A stretch of DNA of 64,000 nucleotides from JALYGJ01 sp963781705 (GTDB lineage Bacteria; Chloroflexota; Limnocylindria; Limnocylindrales; CSP1-4). Under the pieces are notes generated by a model. That model saw nothing but the letters and a program-made list of their open reading frames with translations. It was not told the DNA's origin and searched no databases. The stretch spans positions 496,001 through 560,000 of the forward strand of contig CAWAGP010000001.1 of NCBI GenBank assembly GCA_963781705.1. The letters are read 5' to 3'. This document shows positions 41,924 through 50,336 of this stretch, in pieces; within the stretch, counting starts at the first letter, position 1; every line of letters starts with the position of its first letter. The translations under genes were made by a program, and so were the position numbers.

Positions 41924-43252
41924 TCAGGCGGCCTGCTCGCTGGCGTGCGGCCACTTCTCCTCGAGCCGCGCGCGCAGCCGATCCTGCGCGTCGGCGAGCG
42001 GGATGCGCGCCACGACCGGCTCCAGAAAGCCGAGCACGATGAACTTGCGGGCTATCTCGCGCGGCAGTCCGCGGCTCATCAGGTAGAAGATCTCCGTCTC
42101 GTCGATCGGTCCGACCGAGCTCGAGTGCGCCGCCCGGCGGACGTCCGGCTGGTCGATCTCGAGGCTGGGGATGGTCACCGAGCGGGCCGACTTGGCCAGC
42201 AGCATGGCGAACTCGCCCAGGAAGCTGTCCGAGCCGTGGGCCGAGCGCTCGATCGTGATCATGCCCTTGTAGTAGCCGCGCGAGCGGTCGAGGAAGACGC
42301 CCTTCGAGAGCAGGTCGCCGGTCGTGTCGGCGCCGATGTGGCGCGTATAGCTGGTGGCATCGAACAGCTGGCTGCCCGCGCCGAAGCCGATCTCGACCTG
42401 GTGGACGCTCGAGCCGCGGCCGACCAGGCGGTTGTCGATGCGGCTCTTGGAGAGGTCCGCGCCGACGTTGGCCAGCGCCCAGTTCAGTTGCGCGTCGCGC
42501 GCCAGCGTGGCGTGGCGGTTGACGATGGCGAGCGTGTTGGCGCCGAAGTCCTGCTGGCCGGCGAACGACAGTTGAGCGCCGTCGGCGAGGCGCACCTCGG
42601 TCGTGCCCCACCACAGGCTCTGGCCGGCCGGGTCATGCGCCGCGGACGGAACCTGCTCCTCGACGATCTTGGCCGACGCGTTCTCGGCCAGATCAACCAG
42701 GGTGCGCGTCACCAAGCCGTGCCCGGGGGCCCCGACACTCCAGCGCACCACGATCGGCCGCTCCAGCGCGACGCCCTTGGGCACGTGGATCAACAGGCCC
42801 AGCGCCGCGTGGCTGCGCGCGAACTGCGCGAACTTGTCGTCGTCGGGCAGCGTCTCGCCGCCGGCCAGCGCATCGCTCAGCAGCTGCGGCCGCGTCCTTA
42901 GCACGCTCTGAAAGGTGTCGACGATCACGCCGGCGGCGCGTGCCTCGGCCGACAGGGCATGGGCGACGATGCGGTCCTCGGCGATCTCGATCAGTGCCGC
43001 GGCGCCCTCAGGTACCGTCTGCGCGATCTTTGGCGCCGCTCCCGTCACGTCGTAAGGCTGGATCTCACTCCAGTGTGCCGCGCGCAGGTCGACGTACAGG
43101 GTGAACAGCGTGTTCGTCTCGACCGGCAGCGCTTCGTACCGGCGCAGGGCGCCCAGACGCTCTTCGAGGAGCCATTTCGGCTCCTCGAGATTGGCTGAGA
43201 TCCGGCGGACGATTTGCTCGCCGGCAAACGGCAGCTTGAGTGAGTCAGCCAT
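41924..43252 (-). CDS. sufD: Fe-S cluster assembly scaffold subunit SufD
   Basis: 442 residues of the SufB/SufD family. The beta-helix core holds LLIHVPKGVALERPIVV and KSRIDNRLVGRGSSVHQVEIGFG; the C-terminal helix bundle has IFYLMSRGLPREIARKFIVLGFLEPVV. The histidine of the SufBD cluster site is in RRAAHSSSVGPIDE. It partners SufB in the SufBC2D scaffold that builds Fe-S clusters in the cytoplasm. The gene is three bases after sufB. Confidence 0.93.
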   Translation of the reverse strand: MADSLKLPFAGEQIVRRISANLEEPKWLLEERLGALRRYEALPVETNTLFTLYVDLRAAHWSEIQPYDVTGAAPKIAQTVPEGAAALIEIAEDRIVAHALSAEARAAGVIVDTFQSVLRTRPQLLSDALAGGETLPDDDKFAQFARSHAALGLLIHVPKGVALERPIVVRWSVGAPGHGLVTRTLVDLAENASAKIVEEQVPSAAHDPAGQSLWWGTTEVRLADGAQLSFAGQQDFGANTLAIVNRHATLARDAQLNWALANVGADLSKSRIDNRLVGRGSSVHQVEIGFGAGSQLFDATSYTRHIGADTTGDLLSKGVFLDRSRGYYKGMITIERSAHGSDSFLGEFAMLLAKSARSVTIPSLEIDQPDVRRAAHSSSVGPIDETEIFYLMSRGLPREIARKFIVLGFLEPVVARIPLADAQDRLRARLEEKWPHASEQAA

Positions 43253-43255
43253 GCG

Positions 43256-44662
43256 TCAGCCGAGCGCGCCGTCCATTTCCAATTTCACCAGGCGGTTGAA
43301 CTCGATGGCGTACTCCATCGGCAGCTCCTTGGTGAAGACCTCGAGGAAGCCCTGCACGATCAGGTTCTGCGCCTCGTTCTCTGACAGGCCGCGGCTCATC
43401 AGGTAGAAGATCTGGTCCTGGCTGATCTTGCCCACGGTCGCCTCGTGGGTCATCGTCGTGTCGTCTTCCTGGATGTCGATGTACGGGTAAGTGTCGCTGC
43501 GGCTCACGTCGTCGAGCATCAGCGCGTCGCAGCGGACGCTGGCGACCACGCCGGTGGCGCCCGGCGCGACCTTGAGCTGGCCGCGGTAGGTAGCCCGGCC
43601 ACCGTCCTTGCTGATGCTCTTGGAGACGATGCGGCTCTTGGTATCCGGTGCCAGGTGGATGGCCTTGGCGCCGGTGTCCTGGTGCTGGCCCCGGCCGGCC
43701 ACGGCCACGCTGATGATGTCGGCCGTGGCGCCGCGCCCGCGCAGGTAGATGCTCGGATACTTGTACGTGGCCCGCGCGCCGGTATTGGCGTCGATCCACT
43801 CGACCCGCGCGTTCTCGTACGCGTGGGCGCGCTTGGTGACCAGGTTGTAGACGTCGTTCGACCAGTTCTGGATGGTCGTGTAGCGAACCTGTGATCCGGC
43901 CAGTGCGAGCACCTCGACCACGGCGACGTGCAGCGAGTCGGTGGCGTAGATGGGCGCCGTGCAGCCCTCGATGTAGTGGACCTTGGCGCCCTCGTCGACG
44001 ACGATCAGGGTGCGTTCGAACTGACCCGTGTTCTCACCGTTGATGCGGAAGTAGGCCTGCAGCGGCAACGGCACGTCGACACCCTTGGGCACGTACACGA
44101 ACGAGCCACCCGACCACACTGCGCTGTTGAGCGCGGCGAACTTGTTGTCCTCCGGCGGCACGACCGTGCCGAAGTACTTCTTGAAGATCTCCGGGTATTC
44201 CTTGAGCGCCTGATCGGTGCCCATGAACACGACGCCGATCTTGGAGAGCTCCTCCTTGACCGAGTGGTAGACGACCTCGCTGTCGTACTGTGCGCCAACG
44301 CCCGACAGGAACTTGCGCTCTGCTTCTGGGATGCCCAGCCGCTCGAAGGTGGCCTTGATCTGGTCGGGGACGTCGTCCCACGACTTCTCCTCGCGCTCGG
44401 ACGGCTTGCGGTAGTACATGATCTTGTCGAAGTCGATCCGATCGAGACCCGTGGTCCACACCGGCATCGGGCGCTTCAGGAAGTGGTCGTAGGCGCGCAG
44501 CCGGAATTTGAGCATCCACTCCGGCTCTTCCTTGATCGCACTGATCTCCTCGACCGTCTCGCGCGTCAGGCCGCGCTTGGTCTCGGTCAGGTAGACGATC
44601 TCGTCCTTGAAATCGAAGCGCGATCGATCGTTGTCGGTCATCTGGCGCTGAGAAAGGGTCAT
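43256..44662 (-). CDS. sufB: Fe-S cluster assembly scaffold subunit SufB
   Basis: 468 residues. Hallmarks are YRKPSEREEKSWDDVPDQI, SEVVYHSVKEELSKIGVVFMGTDQALKEYPE, FVYVPKGVDVPLPLQAYFRIN and HYIEGCTAPIY. The catalytic cysteine lies in SVRCDALMLDD and is followed by TMTHEATVGKISQDQIFYLMSRGL. It accepts persulfide sulfur for cluster building. First gene of a sufB-sufD-Rieske operon with a strong promoter at 44708-44736. sufC, sufS and sufU are not in the window, so the ATPase and desulfurase must be encoded elsewhere. Confidence 0.96.
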   Translation of the reverse strand: MTLSQRQMTDNDRSRFDFKDEIVYLTETKRGLTRETVEEISAIKEEPEWMLKFRLRAYDHFLKRPMPVWTTGLDRIDFDKIMYYRKPSEREEKSWDDVPDQIKATFERLGIPEAERKFLSGVGAQYDSEVVYHSVKEELSKIGVVFMGTDQALKEYPEIFKKYFGTVVPPEDNKFAALNSAVWSGGSFVYVPKGVDVPLPLQAYFRINGENTGQFERTLIVVDEGAKVHYIEGCTAPIYATDSLHVAVVEVLALAGSQVRYTTIQNWSNDVYNLVTKRAHAYENARVEWIDANTGARATYKYPSIYLRGRGATADIISVAVAGRGQHQDTGAKAIHLAPDTKSRIVSKSISKDGGRATYRGQLKVAPGATGVVASVRCDALMLDDVSRSDTYPYIDIQEDDTTMTHEATVGKISQDQIFYLMSRGLSENEAQNLIVQGFLEVFTKELPMEYAIEFNRLVKLEMDGALG

Positions 44663-44694
44663 CAGTCTCCGTTCCGGATACCGCCGTCGCGGCT

Positions 44695-44719
44695 AATCCC
44701 GACTGATATTATCGGAATT
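44695..44719. promoter_or_regulatory. Inverted repeat over the suf promoter, candidate repressor site
   Basis: Arms AATCCCGA (44695-44702) and TCGGAATT (44712-44719) match at seven of eight positions with a nine-base spacer and cover the -10 hexamer. An Fe-S-sensing repressor of the SufR or Rrf2 kind would be the expected binder, but none is encoded in the window. Confidence 0.5.
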
Positions 44720-44736
44720 CCCCGCCGAACCGTCAA
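44708..44736 (-). promoter_or_regulatory. Sigma-70-type promoter of the suf operon
   Basis: On the minus strand TTGACG (44731-44736) and GATAAT (44708-44713) are separated by exactly 17 bases, about 45 bases upstream of the sufB ATG. It is among the best promoter matches in the window. Confidence 0.75.
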
Positions 44737-44793
44737 CGGCACGATCGGCGACACGTATGCAACGGTCCGTAGAAGAGCAAGTAGCGCCACCTA

Positions 44794-44822
44794 TTGCCGT
44801 CGCCCTGGGCAGCGCGTCTAAT
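44794..44822 (+). promoter_or_regulatory. Promoter for the secreted protein gene at 44851
   Basis: TTGCCG (44794-44799) and TCTAAT (44817-44822) with 17 bases between, 28 bases before the ATG. It is divergent from the suf promoter. Confidence 0.5.
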
Positions 44823-44850
44823 TGGCTCAAACCCCCCAAGTGAGAGTGCA

Positions 44851-45393
44851 ATGATCCAGCGCGCCTCAATCGCCCTTCTCGTCTCGCTCGTCGGCGCGGG
44901 ACTGATCGGCCAGCCCGTGGCCGCCGCAACACCCCCAACTTCCGACTACGGCAACACCGTCGAGTGCCGCTACAAGGCGCCCGGGCATGGTCCTGCCTAC
45001 GACTTCCGGTTGAAGAAGCTAGTCGTCACGCCGCCGGTGCTGTACGCCAAGAAGTCTCAGCAGGTGGTCGGCTGGCGCATCGTGGTGACGCGCGCCACGA
45101 ATTGGGGCCACGACCCGTGGAAGGTGACCTACCACAGTCCGATCCAGAAGGCGTCGGCGACGCCCGCTCACGCGGCGGCCTTTGATGCGATGAGCGTCGG
45201 CGTGACCATCCCCAACGTCGATAACGTGACGAGCGTCTGGTATCACGTCACGCTCAAGCTGTATTGGTATCGCGCCAACGGCAGCGTCCAGTCGAAGCAG
45301 AGCTACCTGATGCCCTACCTGAAGTTGATCGAGAACGGCCAGTACGGCGACTACGAAAACGTTTGCGCGGCCGGTTTCTACGAAGGCCCCTAG
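44851..45393 (+). CDS. Secreted two-cysteine protein, distant relative of the 7288/11370-12936 group
   Basis: 180 residues with a signal peptide (SIALLVSLVGAGLIGQPVAA). The mature part starts with YGNTVECRYK and ends with YENVCAAGFYEGP, so like the shorter proteins it has one cysteine near each end and a basic, aromatic-rich, beta-like middle (VVGWRIVVTRATNWG, SVWYHVTLKLYWYRANG). It is longer and too different to call a true paralogue from eye alone. Function unknown; exported. Confidence 0.72.
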   Translation: MIQRASIALLVSLVGAGLIGQPVAAATPPTSDYGNTVECRYKAPGHGPAYDFRLKKLVVTPPVLYAKKSQQVVGWRIVVTRATNWGHDPWKVTYHSPIQKASATPAHAAAFDAMSVGVTIPNVDNVTSVWYHVTLKLYWYRANGSVQSKQSYLMPYLKLIENGQYGDYENVCAAGFYEGP

Positions 45394-45405
45394 CCGCGGC
45401 GCCAA

Positions 45406-46431
45406 TCACTGAGCAGGCCGCGCGCCGATCAGCAGCTCCGCCAGCTCGACCGCGTTTGTCGCGGCGCCGCGCCGGAGGTTGTCGGCCACTACCCAGAAGG
45501 CCAGGCCGCGGCCGGCCGGCAGTGACACATCCTGCCGGATGCGGCCCACGAAGATCGCGTCCCGGCCGGCCGCGTCGATGGCCAGCGGGTAGGCGTGGGC
45601 GGCCGGATCGTCAACGACCTCGACGCCGGGCATAGCGGCGAACAGGCGGCGCGCCTCGTCCCCGCCGATATCGGCGGCCGTCTCCACGTGCACCGCCTCC
45701 GAATGACCGACGAGGACCGGCACGCGCACGGCGGTGCACGACACCGGCAGGTCGGGCAGGTGCAGGATCTTGCGCGACTCGGCGACCACCTTCCACTCTT
45801 CGCGCGTGTAGCCGTTGTCCATGAACGTGTCGATCTCAGGAAGGACGTTGAGCGCGATCTGGTGCGGGTAGACCGCGGCGATCAGCGGCTCGCCGGCGAC
45901 GTGCGCGCGCAGCTGCGCCTCGAGCTCGTCGACTGCCTCGGACCCAGTGCCCGACACGGCCTGGTACGTGTCCACGATCACGCGGCGCAGCCCGACCGCA
46001 TCACGCAGCGCGCTCAGCAGCGGCGCCAGCTGCATGGTCGAGCAGTTGGGATTGGCCACGATGCCCTGGTGGTGCTCAAGGTCCGCCGGATTGACCTGGC
46101 TGACGACCAGCGGCACGGACGGCTCCATGCGCCACGCCGACGAGTTGTCGATCACCACCGCGCCATGCTCGACTGCCTGCGGCGCGAGCTCGCGCGACAG
46201 CTCCGCGCCGGCCGAGAAGAGGGCGACGTCCACGCCGTCAAAAGCGGCCGGCAAGGCCTCGGCCACCGTGAACGTTCGGCCACCGACGACCAGCTGCGCG
46301 CCGGCCGAGCGAGCCGACGCAAGCGCGCGGATCTCGCGCGCCGGGAAGTCGCGCTCGATGAGCACCTGCAGCATCGTCCGGCCGACCAGGCCGGTGGCGC
46401 CCACCACTGCGACGGTGGGTCGGTCGGGCAT
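45406..46431 (-). CDS. asd: Aspartate-semialdehyde dehydrogenase
   Basis: 341 residues. NADP-binding VAVVGATGLVGRTMLQVL, then ALFSAGAELSRELAP, VIDNSSAWRM, and the catalytic cysteine in VANPNCSTMQLAPLL; YQAVSGTGSEAV and the substrate His region RVPVLVGHSEAVHVE follow. It reduces aspartyl phosphate to the semialdehyde on the way to lysine, threonine and methionine. ATG 46431 fits the conserved N-terminus. It lies 26 bases behind lysC, so the first two steps of the pathway form one operon. Confidence 0.95.
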   Translation of the reverse strand: MPDRPTVAVVGATGLVGRTMLQVLIERDFPAREIRALASARSAGAQLVVGGRTFTVAEALPAAFDGVDVALFSAGAELSRELAPQAVEHGAVVIDNSSAWRMEPSVPLVVSQVNPADLEHHQGIVANPNCSTMQLAPLLSALRDAVGLRRVIVDTYQAVSGTGSEAVDELEAQLRAHVAGEPLIAAVYPHQIALNVLPEIDTFMDNGYTREEWKVVAESRKILHLPDLPVSCTAVRVPVLVGHSEAVHVETAADIGGDEARRLFAAMPGVEVVDDPAAHAYPLAIDAAGRDAIFVGRIRQDVSLPAGRGLAFWVVADNLRRGAATNAVELAELLIGARPAQ

Positions 46432-46457
46432 CGGCCGCCCGTGGGCTGCCTGGCCGG

Positions 46458-47684
46458 TCACTGTTCCTCGAGCTGGAAGGCGCGGTGAAGGGCGCGCGCG
46501 GCTGCTTCCAGGTAGCTGCGATCGATGACGCACGTGATGCGGATGTCGGACGTGGTGATCATCTCGATGTTGGCGCCGATCTCGCCCAGCACGGCGAACA
46601 TGCGCGCCGGATAGCCCGGCGCGTTGTGGATGCCGGCGCCGACGATGCTCACCTTGGCCAGGCCGGTGGCTACCGCCAAGTCGCGCGCGCCGATCTCGGA
46701 CAGGCGCGCGCGCAAGAGCGCCTCGGCGCGCGCGACGTCCGTCTCAGGCACGATGAACGATAGGTCGGCGGCGCCGTCGTGGCCCACGTTCTGGATGATG
46801 CCGTCGACCGGTATGCCGGCCTCGGCCAGCGGCTCGAAGACGGACGCGGCCATGCCCGGACGATCGGCAAGGTCGAGCAGCGTGATCTTGGCTATGCCGT
46901 CCAGCGTGGCAATGCCGCGAACTTTCTGGCGAATCTCCACGGGCTTCTCCACCACGTTCGTGCCCGGCCCGGTGCCGCCTGTTCGACGGACGGCTAGGTC
47001 GAGGCCATGCACCCAGGCCAGCTCTACCGCCCGAGTTTGCAGCACGCGGGCACCCTGGTGTGCGAGTTCGAGCATTTCCTCGAAGCCGACCTCGGGCAAC
47101 TGTCGCGCCTCCGGCACCAGCCGCGGATCGGCACTGTACACGCCGTCGACGTCGGTGTAGATCTCGCAGCGCGATGCGCCCAGGGCGACCGCCAGCGCCA
47201 CCGCGCTCGTATCCGATCCGCCGCGACCGAGCGTGGCGATCTCGACGCCGCTGGCGCCCTGGAAGCCGGCCACAACCGGCAAACGGCCGCGCTCGATCTC
47301 GTCCCGGATCCGAGCCGGCTCGACGTCCGTGATGAGCGCCCGCCCGTGCAGCCCGTCGGTCAGGATGCCCGCCTGCGGTCCGGTCAGGCTGACGGCGTCG
47401 ACGCCGCGCTCGTTCAGCGCCATGACCAGCAGCGCCGCGCTTACCTGCTCGCCGGTTGCCAGGAGCAGGTCCAGCTCGCGCGGCGCGGGATTTGCGGTCA
47501 GGCGCGCGGCGAGCGCCAGCAGATCATCGGTCGTCTCACCCATCGCCGACACGACCACGACGCGTTGGGCACCGTCGCGTCGGTCTGCGGCGAGGCGAGC
47601 GGCAACGGCGGCGATGTGCTCGACGGTGGCCAGGCTGGTGCCGCCGTACTTGGCGACAACTAGCGGCGCTGGAGGGGCGGACAC
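46458..47684 (-). CDS. lysC: Aspartokinase
   Basis: 408 residues. The kinase domain starts VVAKYGGTSLATVEHI, with VVVVSAMGETTDDLL, LLATGEQVSAALL, GRGGSDTSAVALAVALGA and IYTDVDGVYSADPR. Two ACT domains (about 265-405: ITLLDLADRPGMAASVFEPLAEAGI and VSIVGAGIHNAPGYPARMFAVLGEIGANIEMITTSDI) give feedback control by lysine and/or threonine. The start is GTG 47684. Monofunctional, alpha-type length. Confidence 0.96.
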   Translation of the reverse strand: MSAPPAPLVVAKYGGTSLATVEHIAAVAARLAADRRDGAQRVVVVSAMGETTDDLLALAARLTANPAPRELDLLLATGEQVSAALLVMALNERGVDAVSLTGPQAGILTDGLHGRALITDVEPARIRDEIERGRLPVVAGFQGASGVEIATLGRGGSDTSAVALAVALGASRCEIYTDVDGVYSADPRLVPEARQLPEVGFEEMLELAHQGARVLQTRAVELAWVHGLDLAVRRTGGTGPGTNVVEKPVEIRQKVRGIATLDGIAKITLLDLADRPGMAASVFEPLAEAGIPVDGIIQNVGHDGAADLSFIVPETDVARAEALLRARLSEIGARDLAVATGLAKVSIVGAGIHNAPGYPARMFAVLGEIGANIEMITTSDIRITCVIDRSYLEAAARALHRAFQLEEQ

Positions 47685-47829
47685 CCGACGAATTATGGCG
47701 ACCGTTGGGCGAAGGACGTGGCCGTGACCTGGGGCATGCGCAAATGGTCCACTTGGACCTGCCCCGGCAGCGCCGCCGCAGTCAGGCTCGCGCGTGGGCG
47801 CATCCAGCCGCCCGTGCCTGGAGGTAACG

Positions 47830-48276
47830 ATGCTGACCGTTCACCTGACCACCCGTCGTCCGCTAGCTCGACCGCGATATGTCTGGCTGGGAGTGGCGAT
47901 CGAGCTGCTCACGGCGATCCTGGCGATTCCGGTTGGCCTGATGCTGATAACCGATCCAACGGGTGCGGGTATCGGGCTGCCGGCCGACTGGGTCCAGGGC
48001 TCGATCTTTGGCACCTACTTCGTGCCGGGCGTCTACCTCTTTGCCATGAACGGCCTGGGCATGGTCGTGGCCGCCGCGCTGACCGTCGCCGGCCACTGGT
48101 TCGCGCCCTGGCTGCAGGGCACCCTGGCGGTGGGCCTGATCGTCTGGATCCTGGTCCAACTCATCGTCATGCCCGAGGTCATGTGGCTGCAGTGGTTGTT
48201 CCTGGGGGCCGGCCTCGCGCTCGGCTTCCTGAACCTGTTCTGGATGCGGCGGACGGGTCAGCTACGCCTGTGGTAG
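47830..48276 (+). CDS. Four-span membrane protein, unknown
   Basis: 148 residues with four hydrophobic segments (YVWLGVAIELLTAILAIPVGLML, TYFVPGVYLFAMNGLGMVVAAALTV, LQGTLAVGLIVWILVQLIVM, WLQWLFLGAGLALGFLNLFWM). No motif is recognised. ATG 47830 has GGAGG six bases upstream. The end overlaps the opposing small gene by 15 bases. Confidence 0.75.
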   Translation: MLTVHLTTRRPLARPRYVWLGVAIELLTAILAIPVGLMLITDPTGAGIGLPADWVQGSIFGTYFVPGVYLFAMNGLGMVVAAALTVAGHWFAPWLQGTLAVGLIVWILVQLIVMPEVMWLQWLFLGAGLALGFLNLFWMRRTGQLRLW

Positions 48277-48504
48277 CTCCAGCCGGGCCACGGCAAGGCT
48301 CGGCTCGAGGAGGGCGACGTCGGCGAGGAGGACACGCATCCTCGCCTCGCCGATAGGTTCGAGCGCCGCCGTTATCACCTGCCGGGCACTGCAGCCGATG
48401 GCGACGCTCTCCCCGATGCGGGCCATCCAACGCTCGCCAACACGGGCCAGCCGAACGGGAAGCCCGCCCAGCGTGAACTCGATTGGTGTCGTTTGATCAC
48501 CCAC
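48262..48504 (-). CDS. Small hypothetical protein
   Basis: 80 residues (GTG start) that read as a soluble alpha/beta mini-protein: IEFTLGGLPVRLARVGERWMARIG, then two predicted helices. There is no family I recognise and no clear Shine-Dalgarno sequence. It is supported mainly by balanced amino-acid content and by filling an otherwise empty interval. Confidence 0.4.
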   Translation of the reverse strand: MGDQTTPIEFTLGGLPVRLARVGERWMARIGESVAIGCSARQVITAALEPIGEARMRVLLADVALLEPSLAVARLELPQA

Positions 48505-48883
48505 GCCGCACAGATTGAGCGGCAGCTGTGACAGCTAGCGTGTCACACCGCTCGATCTCTCAAGAATTACCGCCCGATCCTTGCCATGGCCGCGCCATCT
48601 GCGCGTGAGGTGCGTCCTAGGCGCTTCCTTATCAAGCGCAATCGGTGTGCTCGTGCGAACGCGGACGCCGTGGGCGCACCAACGCACACCGCTTACGCAC
48701 GACTCGCGTACCTGGTGGCACCATCGCGCCCAATACGCGCCTCGAGCGCAGGCGGCGCATGAAGCCGCGCCTGGGGAGGTTAGTACGCACAGCGTGCGCA
48801 GGTGGTGGTGAGGGTCGAGATCGTGGAAGTGCCCCACTCGGTGGTGCACGCATGCGCACGACCAGGCGTCGCACGCGGTTGCA
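48505..48883. other. Gene-free spacer rich in GTGCG/CGCAC motifs
   Basis: No convincing gene on either strand. From about 48600 to 48890 the pentamer GTGCG or its complement CGCAC occurs about nine times, several as ACGCAC, on both strands. At this base composition I would expect one or two. The stretch also looks less codon-like than its surroundings. See the finding. Confidence 0.5.
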
Positions 48884-49651
48884 CTAGTTCGAGTCGACCC
48901 TCACTTCTTGCGGCTCGAGGCGCCGAGCGCGAAGGTCGAGGAAGAGCGGCAGGCGCCGCCAGCGTGAACCCGGCGGGTCGCTCAGGTCGGGCACCTCGAT
49001 GAGTCGGTCGACCCGCAGCCCGGCCCCAGCCAGCAGGTCGAAGTAGGTCTGCAGCGGTCGGTGTTCGCTGGCGAAGGTCATCGGCAAGCCATCCCGTTCG
49101 ATCGAGTCGGCGTACCGGTAGGGCTCGAGGTACGAGCCGCTGATCACGAACGGCGCGTTCGACTCATTCGAAGCGAAGTGGCCGGCCGAGTTGATGGGGT
49201 GGACGATCGACAGGCACGCCACTCCCCGATCATCCAGCACGCGGCCTATCTCACGCACGGCGGCGCCCAGATCATCCACGTCCTGGAGCGACATGAACGC
49301 CGTTACCAGTGCGACTGTGCCGTCGCCAAACGGCAACGCCGCGGCATCGGCCAGGCGGTAGTCGCCGCCAGGGTCGGCCGCGCGGGCCGCTTCGAGCAGG
49401 GTTGCCGAGGCATCCACGCCTACGACGTCGTAACCCCACCCTTTGAGGTCGCGCGGCAGCCGGCCCTCGCCACAGCCCACGTCGAGCGTCAGCCCGCGCG
49501 GCGGCGGAAGCAGTTCGCGGAAGCGGTCGCGGTGGAACCTCCAGTAGCTGTCGTGGCCCGGTGTGCGGGCCCAGACCACCCAACGCGCTGCCGCCGCCTC
49601 CCAGGCATCGCGCAGGCTGGCGTCAGGTGGGCAGGATCTCGCTCTGATCAG
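48884..49651 (-). CDS. SAM-dependent class I methyltransferase
   Basis: About 250 residues. The SAM-binding motif I is LTLDVGCGEGRLPRDLKGWG, motif II GVDASATLLEAARAADPGG, and the region AFMSLQDVDDLGAAVREIGRVLDDRG ends the Rossmann part. The substrate is unknown. The start is unclear: the frame is open far upstream but that part overlaps the GNAT gene. The position used (CTG overlapping the GNAT stop) and a GTG at about 49579 are alternatives. Probably translated after the GNAT gene. Confidence 0.8.
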   Translation of the reverse strand: MIRARSCPPDASLRDAWEAAAARWVVWARTPGHDSYWRFHRDRFRELLPPPRGLTLDVGCGEGRLPRDLKGWGYDVVGVDASATLLEAARAADPGGDYRLADAAALPFGDGTVALVTAFMSLQDVDDLGAAVREIGRVLDDRGVACLSIVHPINSAGHFASNESNAPFVISGSYLEPYRYADSIERDGLPMTFASEHRPLQTYFDLLAGAGLRVDRLIEVPDLSDPPGSRWRRLPLFLDLRARRLEPQEVRVDSN

Positions 49652-50292
49652 CCAAGACCGAACAGGTCCCAGCTGCGCTCCAGGCCGGTCACCTCGACCG
49701 ACGGCCGCTCGCGCGCTCGCCATTGATCCACGGTCATGCGATAGCGGACGAGCTCCCTGGGCTCGCCGCGCGGCGCCAACCGATCCAGTCCATCCTCGTC
49801 GTAGCCAAGCGAGCGCGACACAGCGGCCGATGCGGGGTTGTCGACGAACGCTCCGCTGGTCGCCCACTCGGCGCCCAGGTAGTCGAAGGCGAACGCCAGG
49901 ACGGCCGAGCGCATCTCCTTCCCGAGGCCCTGCCCCTGATACTCCCGGCCCAGCCACGAGCCGGTGGCAACCGTCCGGAGCAGCGCGAATTGCTTGGCGC
50001 CGATGCCCTGCGTGCCGACCAGCCGGCCCTCGAACCACACACCCAGGTCGAGGTTCCAGTTCTCCGGCGAGAACGTCGCGCGCGTGCTCCAGTGGTACTG
50101 CATGAAACTGCGCTCGAAGAGCGGGCTGGGTTGGTCGGTCCACGCAAAACCGAACGGCATCTCGTTCGGATCGTGGATGCCTGCCACGGCCAGACCGAGC
50201 AGGTCGATCAGCTCGTCTTCTGTGGGCAGGCGCAGCTCGAGACGCTCGCTCCAGATGCGCAGGTCGTACAGCGGCCAGGGATGCCCGTCCAT
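49648..50292 (-). CDS. GNAT-family acetyltransferase (RimJ/RimL-like)
   Basis: 214 residues. It shows RLELRLPTEDELIDL, GVWFEGRLVGTQGIGAKQF, the acetyl-CoA loop GREYQGQGLGKEMRSAVLAFAF and SGAFVDNPASAAVSRSLGYDEDG. These are the RimJ-type strands and loop. It may act on a protein N-terminus, aminoglycoside or small molecule. ATG at 50292. Followed directly by the methyltransferase gene. Confidence 0.87.
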   Translation of the reverse strand: MDGHPWPLYDLRIWSERLELRLPTEDELIDLLGLAVAGIHDPNEMPFGFAWTDQPSPLFERSFMQYHWSTRATFSPENWNLDLGVWFEGRLVGTQGIGAKQFALLRTVATGSWLGREYQGQGLGKEMRSAVLAFAFDYLGAEWATSGAFVDNPASAAVSRSLGYDEDGLDRLAPRGEPRELVRYRMTVDQWRARERPSVEVTGLERSWDLFGLG

Positions 50293-50336
50293 CTCGGCCG
50301 GAGATTACTCCGGCCGAGCGGGCGTGCAGTCTGCGG

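Noticed and set aside
48581..48887. Several short frames in the 48505-48883 spacer
   Set aside because: Arg/Pro/Ala-rich, open in many frames at once, no ribosome site and no domain; treated as non-coding.
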